A stretch of DNA of 64,000 bases, taken from positions 35,406,619 through 35,470,618 of the forward strand of contig JASFXZ010000001.1 in the NCBI GenBank assembly GCA_032209605.1, given 5' to 3'. Within the stretch, counting starts at the first letter, position 1. Each line of letters starts with the position of its first letter. The notes beneath the pieces were generated by a model. That model saw nothing but the letters and a program-made list of their open reading frames with translations. It was not told where the DNA came from and did not search any database. This DNA comes from Mactromeris polynyma. Taxonomy: Eukaryota > Mollusca > Bivalvia > Venerida > Mactridae. Position numbers and translations under genes: made by a program. Positions 1 to 12,497 of this stretch are shown one piece after another.

Positions 1-444
1 GGTGAACTAGCAGATTTCATATGTGTATTGATTATCAGTTTTTAATATAATGGGGTCTCCATCATCAAATACGCAGTTAATGGTTCGTTGTTCTATAGCC
101 TACAAAAATATTTTCTTCATTCTTATACCCACTGTCTAGTAATAATTCTCAAAATGCAAAATGGCGGGTCACTTTTCTGACCTGTATATGTTCGCAGGGA
201 CTTATTTACAACTATGTATACAGTGATGATTGTACAATTATAATCACAGGGACAAGTTTTGACCTAATAGTGCAAACTGCTCTCCATACATGGCATCTCA
301 GTACTTGTGTAATATAATGTATTTATTTTCTACTCGGCTGAGTTGCAAGTCTTTGTCTCCTGCAACATGTAATCACAGCCTAAGTTCTTAGAATTATATA
401 CATCATGCATTTACTTCAACGTATCAAAACAATGAGAAGTCTCA
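1..444. other. Gene-free AT-rich stretch
   Basis: No open frame, RNA gene or repeat that I can support is visible here. It ends at the edge of the first family-A MITE copy. Confidence 0.5.
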
Positions 445-733
445 GATTTTTTCGGCACAGCCATTCTTACATGGTTTAGCTATTTGCATATCAGTGTTGT
501 GTAAACCTATCAAATCTTATGTTAACCACCAAAGCAATTTCTCTTCCACCGAACTACGTTTGTAACGCGGATTGGTTAACCTTTGATAAAACGTTCGTTA
601 CATTACCACAATTCACTGAATTTACCGAAATCCATTTTGGATCTGGAGTGACCAGCAATCGCAACATCTCGGCATTTTTTTATGTTGCACAACAAATCTA
701 AACCTTCAAATTGTGCGGACCATCTTTTTTCAA
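445..733 (-). mobile_element. MITE-like dispersed repeat, family A, copy 1
   Basis: One of four copies in the window; the others are at 13983, 48223 and 61824. The copies share about 270 bp, including GGTTAACC, CTCCAGATCCAAAA (reverse complement here) and ATGTTGCACAACA blocks. The ends carry a short inverted repeat around TCGGCGCA, slightly decayed in this copy (TTCGGCACAGCC and TGTGCGGACCATC). There is no coding capacity; the short ORF inside is accidental. A non-autonomous DNA transposon is the best reading, but the superfamily is not clear from the ends. Confidence 0.7.
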
Positions 734-3700
734 AATATTTCTTGTTAGTGATGATTTCTTACTTAATGTCATTTGTTTGGTATGTGACAGAATCTTTTAC
801 TTTTTTCAATAATACAGCTACATAGAATCAGTATGCCCTGCAATGTAAAGGCTTTCCTAACATACGGGTGTTTCCATGTACTAATATTCATTTTACATTG
901 AAGTAAAATGACTTAAGCTATATTACTAGTCAACTATTTTGGATATTGAAAACATGGGTTCATTGTATTGCCACATACCTTGTTTAAATACTTTTAACTA
1001 AAAGTATAAAATCTATGAACCAATCCTATGCAACATCACAGCCATTCGTATTACTGTCGTTTTTTCTTCCTGTATTCCTTATCCATTATCATATTTATAC
1101 ATCAATTTCCATCATTAGGACACTTTCGTTTTGATCCTAGTTGTGGACAACTGGCATTGTATTATGTAACATTATCAGACCTGTATTTAAAAATGTTTAG
1201 CAAAAAGAAAACTTGGTCTGCTGTTGTACTAGTTTTGATAAACTTTTAGGGCTAAATTCATTTGACAGTAACTGATGTGCCGTGTGGAACCTCTCTACTG
1301 TGGCCCTCTCATCAGCAGCTACCTCTCGGCAACCACAGGGTCATATTCTCTTTTAGTAAGGGATTACCATCGATCATTGTATTTGTATTCTGTCAGTTTT
1401 GATGGTCTGAAGGATAACATTTTATTGCACTGCTGTTAGACTGTTTAAAAGGTATTGGCTAGCCGCTTGGCTAAAAGGTATTGGCTTACCGTCTGGCTAA
1501 ACAGTATTAGGTAGCCGTCCGGCAACTCGTACGTATGATTAGGGAGGTAAATAAATCAAAGGGTAGCGTGTCTGAACCTTGAACTTCACAATCCCTCAAT
1601 AAGCCGCGAGTGCTGGTAAATAACGCAGGAAGCATTTATCAATAATGGTCAATATAATGCCTAAATTTGTTTTGAAATAGTTGTAAAATAATTAAGTTTA
1701 GATTGAATGATAACCATCTATTCATTGACTGAAATGTAGACAAATACCATAGCTTGTGTTACCTGTGCCTTTCATGAATGGTCAGACTACGAGGCTGGAT
1801 GTCGAGTTATAGAGTGGCTAGCCTGTACTTAGAAGAAAATCTCGGGAAATAGTTTTGACAGCAGCATGCTAAATTTGAACCGAGCTCTTGCCATTGTTGT
1901 ATATATATAAAATCTATATGCATAAACTTCAGAATCTCGTATATTAATAAGTATGAAACATCAAAACATTTATAACATGTGCAATATTAGAATTGATATT
2001 ATATTTTTTGCATTTTTATTCAGCCTGCTGAATATCCTTGGCCTTTTTTCATATGCAATTATCAATGTTTTGCCCCTGGGGAAGGGGCAGGGACACAGAA
2101 CTTTTGACCGAAGATGATTCCATTACCTGGGCATTTGACAGGCTGGATGATTCCAACTTTGGCCGGATTATTAATAAATCCAAAAGTGGTGAATTTTCAT
2201 CTCCCACTGTGAGGATTGAGATAAAATGCTCGGTTCTTGGGTTGAGAATTAGATGCAAAAAAAGACAAATTATCTAAAAGTGATGCATAATCGGAAAAAG
2301 TTCAGAATCAATTATTGGATCGGTTTGAAAACTCGTAATTGATTATATTGGAAATAATCGAAATGTTTAGTTTATAGTATAATGCTGACCGTTAAGTTCA
2401 TTTTTACACCTTTATTTTTTTCTTTTTAACTACATTTAATATCAATGGGGTTTTACATTACTTTTTATCATTCAATAAATATTGTTTTCAGATGTTAACT
2501 TTGTATATTTGTACTTACAAAAACAATTAAATATTGACCACAATTTAAAAAAGTGATATTTATTTTCTAAGTATAGATTAGTACAAATATAGATGTTAAA
2601 AAGATTTGATCTAATAATGATATTAGCTAGGAAGAAAATGAAAGACAAAATTTACAAATGTCAGAAAGGTAATCTGTCTTTAGTATAATATACAATCACT
2701 ATATCACAAAAATGCCCATTAAATACCAAGATTTAAGAAAGCTTAAAACAAAAACCAGTAACAAAACACCTAACATATGTGACAATGATTACTGTAACTG
2801 CCGAATATAAATTTGAATATAACATATAATAATATCATCTTATTGAAATAACACTTCAGTCAAAATTTTGTTTATAATCGATTATTATCTTCATAATCAA
2901 TTGTCACCAACGTTAGATGTATAGCTACGATTTTTTCGATAATTGCGCCCATCACGTCTAACTCACTGAATTTTGTTAGTTAAGTTTCGAAATTATGCCC
3001 TCATTATGCAGACTGAATAAATCCTTCTTTAATTCTGAACAAATGATCCTAATCAGTAGTTTCTGGATCTGAAATGCATACAAATTGTCTGAAAATCAAA
3101 CATAAAAGTGTAAAAAAACACCGGACACGAGGCCAACATTTTGTCAGTAAGGTATCTTCAGATTATAAATGAAAACACTTTTTTTATAGAGTTATTGACC
3201 TATTGACTGCAAATTTAGATGTTTACAGGAGACTAACGTATTGATTTATTTAACAGTTTACAACATTTGATTATCATCTTTCTTAAGTATGATAATTGTG
3301 TTGCTATGGGAATACATACGTCTATACATACATAGAAAAATTCAACTGTGAAAATGTTGGTATTTAGTTCTTTGGTACCAAAAATAATTATTAGAGACTA
3401 TATTTTCAAAATCATACTTGAAGCAATATATTACTTTAAATCATACAATGTGTGCAGCTTCTAATTTAACTGTCGTGGGTTGTTATGAATATTAATTGAA
3501 GTCAATCTTAAAATAACAATATCACCACATACATGTATTATAAAGTAATTAATGAGAACAAAGCTAATTAATCTCAAGTATGGAGATTTGATACATGTTG
3601 ATCAAAGTCTTTTATTTTGGTTAGGCCAACTTTTATATTCAACAAACCACATACTGCGCCATCAAAGTAGAGAGAATTTTTCTTTCATTTAGATTTTGAA

Positions 3701-4557
3701 CTGACTAGAAGATTATTGTTTTGAATTTGATCACCGGAATTTCTTCTTCAAACTGGTTTTCAATTATTTAGCGATGTCTTTGAATGCTCAATTTTTCATT
3801 GTTCTAATTGACACATATTGTGTTGCCATGTTGTACATTTTTGGCATCTGCTAGAATCTCATATTGTCTTGTTATCATTCTGTGATTTCATGTATTTACA
3901 TCGTACTTAACTTTCATGTGTTAATTCTCTGGCCAATGTACAGTATGTTATGAAATTTGAATCCTTTTATACCACAAGTATACTTCATCAGTCAAGCCCC
4001 TAGCTTTACTTCTCAAAATGTTTCAAGCTATGAATTTGATATACTTTATTTCTTGTGCATGGACTTTCAATTGTATTAATTTACAACAACTATTTTGATT
4101 AAACTTTATGGTTAACAATTAGTAATTCATCATTAAAATGTAATTTAAGTAGACCAGCTATTCTTATTTCATTATTGACGAAGTTTAGGAATTCATTTTG
4201 TGAATTACCAGTATTTTTTTATAATGTCATTGCACTCAATTTTAGTTGCAATTTATGTTCATGAAATTATCTCTGATAAGAATGGCTATAGAACATATTA
4301 ATCTAGAACCCATACCAGCTTGGGATGTGTATTTTACTGGTAGAACTTAAAGATAAGAATGATCTCAGTTGAACTATTTATTGGCCTGTTTAGATAGCCT
4401 TGGAAAACAACAAGATCTTGGTCCTTTTTCTCCTTCAATTTCGGAGAGGATCAAATAAACGAATATTTTATTAAATTCTTGAAACGATCACAAGTGTGAT
4501 GTAGAGGGTTGAAACATGTTTCATTCTTTGTTACAATACATTTTAAACTTATAGCTG
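734..4557. other. Gene-free AT-rich stretch
   Basis: Apart from a short 26-bp tandem repeat at 1447-1524, I see no gene or RNA. The open frames at 1028-1249 and 2038-2277 have no family features and are no longer than chance predicts in DNA of this composition. Confidence 0.5.
1447..1524. repeat. 26-bp tandem repeat, three copies
   Basis: Three adjacent 26-bp units begin at about 1447, 1473 and 1499. Each contains GTATTGGCT or GTATTAGGT followed by AGCCG or ACCGTC and GGCTA. The third unit is the most diverged. Confidence 0.8.
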
Positions 4558-4559
4558 TA

Positions 4560-4721
4560 CAGTAAAACCTCACTTAAAGACCACCTCAACAATAAGGCCA
4601 CATCGAAATTAAATCCATTTTTACTGTTTGGCTCTTTATTCAATCTCAATATTAAGACCACCTCAATATTAAGACCAGTTTACAAGGGTCCAAGGGTGGT
4701 TTTATTATTGAGGTTTTACTG
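4560..4721. mobile_element. Pogo-like MITE, copy 1 (162 bp)
   Basis: The element begins CAGTAAAACCTCA and ends with its reverse complement, TGAGGTTTTACTG. It is flanked on both sides by TA (4558-4559 and 4722-4723), the target duplication made by Tc1/mariner/pogo transposases. The interior is made of repeated AAGACCACCTCAATATT-type words. No coding sequence is present, so it would depend on a transposase elsewhere. Two relatives lie at 34430 and 35564, in introns of the seven-exon gene. Confidence 0.85.
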
Positions 4722-4723
4722 TA

Positions 4724-5697
4724 CATGTTCAATGTGAATGGGTTTGGTTTATCATTATTTGTACATTGTAATGGGCCTTTTTTGTACTTTATAATATTGC
4801 ATCATCTCCTGCTACTCTTCAATCTCAAGTCTTGTTTGGTGTATGTGTTCATACCACGTGACCATAATGATGTGATATTCTCTGTTGATTTTTTTATGTT
4901 TAATGTGCTAAATGTATTGATGGTCATGGATGCATTTGTCATTGGACGTTGTATTTTAAAATTTAAATATGTCCTATAAATAAATTACTATGTAAAACTG
5001 ATTTTGTTTGTTCATCTATTTTCAAACAGTAAAGTAAACATTCAAATGCATTTGAATGTCTTGACAAAGGAACCTGTCTATTGGGCATGCACATTAAAGG
5101 TGGAGTATTATTTTTATAAAAAAAAGAGTAATACTTTTTTGAAAATACTATGTTAATGCTTTCGTACAGACGTACTCTAAAACACTGAATTATAACTTTT
5201 CTTGACAGTTTCCAGGAAATGCAAAATGCAGTGTTGTAGAGTTCATCTGGAGGAAGGCATTTTAAGACTTGGCACATTTTTTATGAAAACAAGACTATGT
5301 ATCTTCAACTCATTACTTCAGTTAATGAGGCAATGAACGACCAGAAATTAAACTCATAATTATATTGAAGATAACTTCATGCAGTCTATTATATTGATGA
5401 GTACCACATCGATTATCAACTGTATTTTATTGCATGTTGTCAGATGATAATATCTCATCCAAATGGTGATAGCTGCAACAGTGTTATTTCTGTTGCTGAT
5501 AATCCATCGAGCAATCTTCAAGCTAGTACCTTCCCTGCTGGCTAAGGTATCCTTGTGTTTTACATGTATCCGTTGTTTTCAAACAAAAAATGCTGATGGT
5601 GGCATAAATTCAGAGAGATAAACAACAGCAAAAGACATGTCCGTATGATACCAATGAAATATATTTTATGCTACAAGTGAGGATAGTTTAATTGGCC
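4724..5697. other. Gene-free AT-rich stretch
   Basis: The open frames at 4725-4979 and 4963-5277 show no domain, splice context or codon bias that would support a gene. Nothing else is recognisable before the satellite. Confidence 0.45.
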
Positions 5698-8245
5698 ATA
5701 TAGAGTGCTGAGGATAGAGTGTTGTGTATAGAGTGCTGAGTATAGAGTGCTGAGTATAGAGTGCTGTGTATAGAGTGCTGAGTATAGAGTGCTGAGTATA
5801 GAGTGCTGTGTATAGAGTGCTGAGTATAGAGTGCTGAATGCAGTGTATAGAGTGCTGAGTATAGAGTGCTGAGTGCAGTGTATAGAGTGCTGAGTATAGA
5901 GTGCTGAGTGCAGTGTATAGAGTGCTGAGTATAGAGTGCTGAGTGCAGTGCATAGAGTGCTGAGTATAAAGTGCTGAATGCAGTGTATAGTGTGCTGAGT
6001 ATAGAGTGCTGAATGCAGAGTATAGAGTGCAGAGAATAGAGTGCTGAGTATAGAGTGCTGAATGCAGTGTATAGAGTGCTGAATGCAGAGTATAGAGTGC
6101 AGAGAATAGAGTGCTGAGTGTAGAGTATAGAGTGCTGTGTATAGAGTGCTGAATGCAGTGCATAGAGTGCTGAATGCAGAGTATAGAGTGCAGAGAATAG
6201 AGTGCTGAGTATAGAGTGCTGAATGCAGTGTATAGAGTGCTGAATGCAGAGTATAGAGTGCAGAGAATAGAGTGCTGAGTATAGAGTGCTGAATGCAGTG
6301 TATAGAGTGCTGAATGCAGAGTATAGAGTGCAGAGAATAGAGTGCTGAGTGTAGAGTATAGAGTGCTGTGTATAGAGTGCTGAATGCAGTGCATAGAGTG
6401 CTGAATGCAGAGTATAGAGTGCAGAGAATAGAGTGCTGAGTATAGAGTGCTGAATGCAGTGTATAGAGTGCTGAATGCAGAGTATAGAGTGCAGAGAATA
6501 GAGTGCAGAGAATAGAGTGCAGAGAATAGAGTGCTGAGTATAGAGTGCTGAATGCAGTGCATAGAGTGCTGAATGCAGAGTATAGAGTGCAGAGAATAGA
6601 GTGCTGAGTATAGAGTGCTGAATGCAGTGTATAGAGTGCTGAATGCAGAGTATAGAGTGCAGAGAATAGAGTGCTGAGTGTAGAGTATAGAGTGCTGTGT
6701 ATAGAGTGCTGAATGCAGTGCATAGAGTGCTGAATGCAGAGTATAGAGTGCAGAGAATAGAGTGCTGAGTATAGAGTGCTGAATGCAGTGTATAGAGTGC
6801 TGAATGCAGAGTATAGAGTGCAGAGAATAGAGTGCTGAGTATAGAGTGCTGAATGCAGTGTATAGAGTGCTGAATGCAGAGTATAGAGTGCAGAGAAAAT
6901 AGTGCTGAGTGTAGAGTATAGAGTGCTGTGTATAGAGTGCTGAATGCAGTGCATAGAGTGCTGAATGCAGAGTATAGAGTGCAGAGAATAGAGTGCTGAG
7001 TATAGAGTGCTGAATGCAGTGTATAGAGTGCTGAATGCAGAGTATAGAGTGCAGAGAATAGAGTGCTGAGTATAGAGTGCTGAATGCAGTGTATAGAGTG
7101 CTGAATGCAGAGTATAGAGTGCAGAGAATAGAGTGCAGAGAATAGAGTGCAGAGAATAGAGTGCTGAGTATAGAGTGCTGAATGCAGTGCATAGAGTGCT
7201 GAATGCAGAGTATAGAGTGCAGAGAATAGAGTGCTGAGTATAGAGTGCTGAATGCAGTGTATAGAGTGCTGAATGCAGAGTATAGAGTGCAGAGAATAGA
7301 GTGCTGAGTGTAGAGTATAGAGTGCTGTGTATAGAGTGCTGAATGCAGTGCATAGAGTGCTGAATGCAGAGTATAGAGTGCAGAGAATAGAGTGCTGAGT
7401 ATAGAGTGCTGAATGCAGTGTATAGAGTGCTGAATGCAGAGTATAGAGTGCAGAGAATAGAGTGCAGAGAATAGAGTGCAGAGAATAGAGTGCTGAGTAT
7501 AGAGTGCTGAATGCAGTGTATAGAGTGCTGAATGCAGTGTATAGAGTGCTGAATGCAGTGTATAGAGTGCTGAATGCACTGTATAGAGTGTTGAATGCAC
7601 TGTATAGAGTGCTGAATGCAGTGTATAGAGTGCTGAATGCACTGTATAGAGTGTTGAATGCACTGTATAGAGTGCTGAATGCAGAGTATAGAGTGCAGAG
7701 AATAGAGTGCTGAGTATAGAGTGCTGAATGCAGTGTATAAAGTGCTGAATGCAGAGTATAGAGTGCAGAGAATAGAGTGCAGAGAATAGAGTGCAGAGAA
7801 TAGAGTGCTGAGTATAGAGTGCTGAATGCAGTGTATAGAGTGCTGAATGCAGTGTATAGAGTGCTGAATGCACTGTATAGAGTGCTGAATGCAGTGTATA
7901 GAGTGCTGAATGCACTGTGTAGAGTGTTGAATGCACTGTATAGAGTGCTGAATGCAGTGTATAGAGTGCTGAATGCACTGTATAGAGTGTTGAATGCACT
8001 GTATAGAGTGCTGAATGCACTGTATAGAGTGTTGAATGCACTGTATAGAGTGTTGAATGCACTGTATAGAGTGCTGAATGCAGTGTATAGAGTGCTGAAT
8101 GCACTGTATAGAGTGTTGAGTGCACTGTATAGAGTGCAGAGAATAGAGTGCTGAGTGTAGAGTATAGAGTGCTGTGTATAGAGTGCAGAGTGCAGTATAT
8201 AGAGTGCTGAGTGTAGAGTATAGCGTGCTGTGTATAGAGTGCAGA
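5698..8245. repeat. Heptamer-based satellite with higher-order structure
   Basis: The whole block is written in 7-bp words such as GTATAGA, GTGCTGA, GTGCAGA, ATGCAGT, GAATAGA and GTGTAGA. Words combine into 14-, 21- and 70-bp units and then longer ones. The marker GTGTAGAGTATAGAGTGCTG starts at 6118, 6349, 6678, 6909 and 7308. These spacings of 231, 329, 231 and 399 bp are all multiples of 7, and 6118 to 6678 and 6349 to 6909 are both 560 bp. A 7-bp unit with no stop on the minus strand reads as the same heptapeptide in all three frames, which explains the 560-854 residue open frames here. They are not genes. Confidence 0.97.
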
Positions 8246-9105
8246 TTAACAATTATAATTCTGGACTCTGTACTGATTTCTCAGGAAGTGGATTCGGGTA
8301 GTATTAAAAGAACAAAATGTTTGTCATCCCAATCATGAATAAATATGTTAGTATTCTAAACTGAATCAATGTGAAGTATTTGTGTGTCCAAGAAACTAAA
8401 ACCGAGACAATATTCCGTTTAATCTTAATGTACACTTTATTCAAACATTGCATCAAACGTGTACAAAACATACGTAATATAGACATCATCTATGCCAAAA
8501 ACAACAAGAATTCTTCAGTAAAAGAGAGTAAATATTATTTTCATATGAAAAGCAATGTATGATACAAAACAAGCACTATTGATGGTACAACAATATTACA
8601 ATGCATACAATAAACGCATACATGATCCAAACGTCGCAGATAAAATACAGCAATTTAATAATGAACAACAATCTGCGTTATCAGACCTTTGTGGTCGTAG
8701 AAAGTAACGTATAGACGGGGCCGTCTTTATGTACATACAATATTCCTTGACGTAATATTTACCAGACTTGTTGGCGAAATAAAACAAACTGATGTCAATT
8801 CAATAAGATAAAACAGATTCATTCATGCCACACATTTGCGACATTTATTTCTTCATACTATACAGTAACTGCGTGAATTGTACATTTTCTTCTCGCACGT
8901 AGGCATGATTTTGTTAGCCAATTTAAGTTAGCGTTACATTTTATTAGTCCCTCATTCGAGACGAACACGGGCAATTATCCATCTCCCAATATGATTGTCT
9001 TCGAGTCGTCCAGAGTATTAACCGTGACATTTGATATTTCCTGAAAGTGTATTTCAGTTATTTTAGAATATTGTTTATGTGTAAGGCATCAGCGTATATG
9101 GATCC
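8246..9105. other. Gene-free stretch downstream of the C2-like gene
   Basis: No supported gene or repeat is visible. The right part is the region just beyond the predicted cleavage site of the minus-strand gene at 9276. Confidence 0.45.
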
Positions 9106-9111
9106 TTTATT
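9106..9111 (-). terminator. Poly(A) signal AATAAA of the C2-like gene
   Basis: TTTATT on the plus strand reads AATAAA on the minus strand, about 165 bp past the stop codon of the gene at 9276-10163. It is the first canonical signal downstream, so it is the likely 3' end signal. Confidence 0.55.
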
Positions 9112-9275
9112 TTGAATGCATGTGTCAATGAAAATTTAATATATGTGCAAATTTGTGTAACATGTATACATAAAATCACATTTTTTGTTATCGTACATCG
9201 ATTAGAAAACGAGGAGCAAACGAGTTACAGCTGTAAGGTCAGGACCATAACCATCATGTTCATGAATCTGTTGAT

Positions 9276-10163
9276 TTAACGCCATTCAATTTTCTTCCAT
9301 GCTGTCTGTGGTTCTATCAAGTCTATATCTTCCATACTGACGGTCCATTCGTGGATGACGATGGGTCTTTTGAATATTCCTTGTTTTAGATAAATCTTCA
9401 CACAAAGCTCCATCCGGAACAGCTGTCGACCAGAGAATCCCTTGATATACACCGACGGTTTGATCAATGGTGACATACCCATGCTTGTTGTTACCTCCAA
9501 CTTTTGTTTTTTGGAGTTTCCAGGCATTAGGAACAGTTTTGCGAAGAGGTTGGCGCGTTTTGCGTTTCCAGCCTCACATAGTAGAAGCCCATGCCGCTCT
9601 ATGCTCACTTTCAGCTTGTTGCTGAGTACCATGTACTCAATAGTAACACCAAACCACACGCATGGAGCCATACTTTCTCGGCGTAAATACCTTATGTCGT
9701 CCGGCGGTGCTTGTTTACTGTCAGCGATGACAACAGGCATTGACATTTTCCGCAAACATGTTCGCGATCTCTCTTCAATGCAGTAATTCTGTAATATTTC
9801 CATCGACACTTTACTTTTGTTGGGGACTGCACGGTTTAGTTTAGAGACTTTGTCGGAAGTTTCATCGTAGGTCTCGCTACTAGGCAGGTTGTTCTTGGTC
9901 TCTGACAATACTTCGTTGATGTATATCCCAATGTCGTCTATAGACTCGCCCGAATCTGACCCGCTTCCACTTTTCACGTAATTTGCATGATATTTTTCGT
10001 TGTCGATCATAGGAAACATGTTTGATATATTTTCAGCCTGTACCTCGGCGCTTTCCAGTAACTGAGTTACTGATAATCGCCTCTTGGTCGAGACAGACAC
10101 CGAACGAGGTTTCCCCATACTTCGATCCCAATCAAGACCGCGATTCAAATGCTTCTTTGCCAT
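9276..10163 (-). CDS. C2-domain-like protein, 295 residues, single exon
   Basis: I choose the ATG at 10163 because the frame upstream reaches a stop within a few codons. Residues 1-35 are basic. Residues 65-90 are Ser/Asp/Glu-rich and probably disordered. About residues 171-292 follow the strand pattern of a synaptotagmin-type C2 sandwich: GVTIEY, then NKLKVSIERHGLLL, then NLFAKLFLMPGNSKKQKLEV, ending with a Trp-containing strand near EWTVSMEDIDLI. The loop where calcium-binding C2 domains have SDPYVK-like acidic residues reads AKRANLFAK, so calcium binding is unlikely. C2 folds usually bind membrane lipid or act in vesicle traffic; that role here is inference. No signal peptide or membrane span is visible, unlike true synaptotagmins. 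A TATA box about 105 bp upstream and a poly(A) signal downstream support an intronless gene. A cryptic 3' splice site just upstream of the ATG (CAG at 10174-10176) is an alternative. Confidence 0.75.
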   Translation of the reverse strand: MAKKHLNRGLDWDRSMGKPRSVSVSTKRRLSVTQLLESAEVQAENISNMFPMIDNEKYHANYVKSGSGSDSGESIDDIGIYINEVLSETKNNLPSSETYDETSDKVSKLNRAVPNKSKVSMEILQNYCIEERSRTCLRKMSMPVVIADSKQAPPDDIRYLRRESMAPCVWFGVTIEYMVLSNKLKVSIERHGLLLCEAGNAKRANLFAKLFLMPGNSKKQKLEVTTSMGMSPLIKPSVYIKGFSGRQLFRMELCVKIYLKQGIFKRPIVIHEWTVSMEDIDLIEPQTAWKKIEWR

Positions 10164-10268
10164 ATTGTAACTCTGCAACGTCTATTTCAAGCAAGAAGGA
10201 TTCGAACTGTTTCTTTTCTGTTGCAACCAAAGAGTTCAGCAAAAGTGGTCAAAATCAAGCCAGATTCC

Positions 10269-10276
10269 CTTATATA
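10269..10276 (-). promoter_or_regulatory. TATA box of the C2-like gene
   Basis: The minus strand reads TATATAAG followed by GG. It lies about 105 bp upstream of the ATG at 10163, which would give a 5' leader of roughly 75 nt. It is the only strong TATA match next to this gene. Confidence 0.5.
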
Positions 10277-10279
10277 CGA

Positions 10280-11791
10280 AGACAGGTGTTAATTACTGAT
10301 TTTGAAATAAATTAACAACCTGGCAAGCCATAGGAGAGTTGTCATCTCAGGTGCTAACTGGTTATACAGGAATGGCACACCCGTAAATAAAATGACAGCT
10401 AGAAATGACTTCTATACAAGACTTTAATTATCACATTTCAAACGCAATTTATCTATTCGATGAAAGCATCGGAATTATATTTCTTATAACGGATTATGAA
10501 TACATCTAAGTTAATATCAAGATTGATATAAAACACAAACTATGTTGATTACCCGTATGCATATTTTTCACGACTACTTTATAGAAAGATATAATGATAT
10601 AAAAATAGTTTCATCACATAGATTGCAATTTGAAGAAGGCCGATTGGCTGAACCCGACTTTGTCTTTGAAAGAAATTATACTTTCTGCAACCGTTTAAAA
10701 TATAAGTTTCAGTTTTTGTTTGAATGCAAAATAAATAATAGCTCAAGAAATAGGTCCACCCCACTATATTATAGTCACAATCCATATCTACTAAAGTTTA
10801 GAGAAGTGTTAAAACCCAGTAATGAAAATGATCGATGAACTTATCAGTTTATTTATTTTAAAGCTTTGAATCCAAAGAACAATCATTACATAAACAAACT
10901 AAAATGCGCTTTTTCTCAAAGTATAGAAAAATCACTTGTTGTTCTTTAGATAACCTCAGCCATTCTTATTAATTGCGTTTGCTATAAATTTAATGGTTTT
11001 TGACTGTACGATATTTCTTCTCTCGCCATATATGCCTTTATCATATACATAAATATTTACTGTATAACATTCAATATGATAGATAAGATCGTACTAATGT
11101 ATCTAAAATAATGTTACAATAAGATCATCATGACTAGCATCTAGTATATAACATAATGTATGTATTTAAATGTATAATATATAACGTCAGAAACATGATG
11201 GTTGCGCGTAGTAAAATGTTATAGTATTTATCTTAAATATGCTATTTTACATAAATATGTAACTTGTTAAATTGTATTTTTGTGTTTTTTATTTTAGTTT
11301 TCTTAATAGATATATTTCTATTTGTTTTAAATTCCATTTCCCTGTCATTAGTATTTAAGAATTGTTTAATTATTATCTACATTGTCAGGTTGACTTTACT
11401 TGAAATAAAATTATTAATTTGATATTTTCAGGTTATTTCACATTCTAAAATTAATGATTTAGTTACTGGGAGCGAGGTCCGAGTATAAGGCTGCTGGATT
11501 AATTACAGCGTGTTTGTTGTTATGAACGTAATGGCTAATTGATTTTAATGATTAGTTACTGCCTACTTAGTCAATTTATGTATACGTTTTTATAAGTTGG
11601 AAATCAATGACCATATAGCGATTAAGTGTGAGGTTAGCTAGCTGTAAAATCGAGTTAAACCCCACTGTTTTTACTGACAGTTACCAGGCTGTAATTCGCT
11701 GTATGGCTATTATTTCATGTTTTGAATGTATGTTATATTTCCCTTTCCCCTGTGCAATTCTTTCACTTTACATAGTGTTCAGGTTATTTCC
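10280..11791. other. Gene-free AT-rich stretch
   Basis: The overlapping open frames at 10542-10838 and 10579-10785 have no family features. The rest is low-complexity AT-rich DNA. Confidence 0.45.
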
Positions 11792-12059
11792 TGCCCAGTT
11801 TCGGCCTATTGTTGCCAGCTGTCTTGACTTGTCCTTTCCATCCATTCGGATCCCCGCTTCACTGTTTGTCCTCTTTGATTCTCCTAGTTATTCCTTATAG
11901 TCTGCAAGGCCATTCCTTGCGCCTCTGTTCCCTAACGTATGTACCATTTAACCTCATCATGTGCCTTATGTTTTATGGATTGTTTTCCCGGAGGCCTGTG
12001 TGGGGAGGCACTGTCCTATGTATGTGGCGTTCCCTGTAGCAACTTATTCCTTCTCTTTC
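11792..12059 (+). repeat. Dispersed repeat, family B, copy 1
   Basis: About 270 bp shared with 33568-33840. Common blocks include CCCAGTTTCGGCCTATTGTT, GTTTGTCCTCTTTGATTCTC, GTTTTCCCGGAGG and GTGGCGTTCCCTGTAGCAAC. There is no obvious terminal inverted repeat or tRNA promoter, so the class is unknown. The small open frames over it are accidental. Confidence 0.8.
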
Positions 12060-12391
12060 ATGGCCATAATGCGTTAATTTCAGAATAAATCTCCTATCAT
12101 AGAAACAAAGAGAATGCACGAGTATTGAGTGAAACCCCACAGATGGCGAAATGTACAAATTTGAAAGTATATTTGATGTATACCGTGTGTTTTGTGTTGT
12201 CTGCCAGGGTGACTGTGTTGTATAGTATCCCGTTTCGGCCATCGATTTTTCGAATTAACGTGAAAACCGATGAAAAACTTGGTACGAAAACGTCTAAACC
12301 AATCCAAATTATTACGGTGAATAAACTGGTATTTTTGCTTTCAAAGTTGAATGAACTGAAGCATTTAAATACCAAAGGGGTAGGGTTGTTT

Positions 12392-12497
12392 AGCGTCCGA
12401 AAGACTGTTAGTACGGTCAGTGATGGAGCGGGGAATCGAACCAGCGATCCCTGGATTACAAGTCCAGCGTTTTACCACTGGACCACGGATCCGCTAC
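12392..12497 (-). mobile_element. tRNA-derived SINE head, truncated
   Basis: On the minus strand, 12497-12420 folds as a tRNA-like cloverleaf: an A box around GTGGTCCAGTGGT, an anticodon arm CTGGA-CTTGTAA-TCCAG (anticodon TGT, threonine-like), and a B box GGTTCGATTCC. It continues into CTAACAGTCTTTCGGA, the same trailer seen in the SINE at 54466, and then stops matching. It is the best preserved tRNA head of the family in this window. A genuine tRNA gene is less likely because the trailer is shared with SINE copies. Confidence 0.75.

Noticed and set aside
5666..8252. Minus-strand open frames of 819, 560 and 854 residues
   Set aside because: They are the three readings of a stop-free 7-bp repeat, give the same heptapeptide in each frame and have no domain.
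12420..12497. A functional tRNA-Thr gene
   Set aside because: The arm structure is good, but the trailer matches the SINE at 54466, so it is better read as a SINE head.
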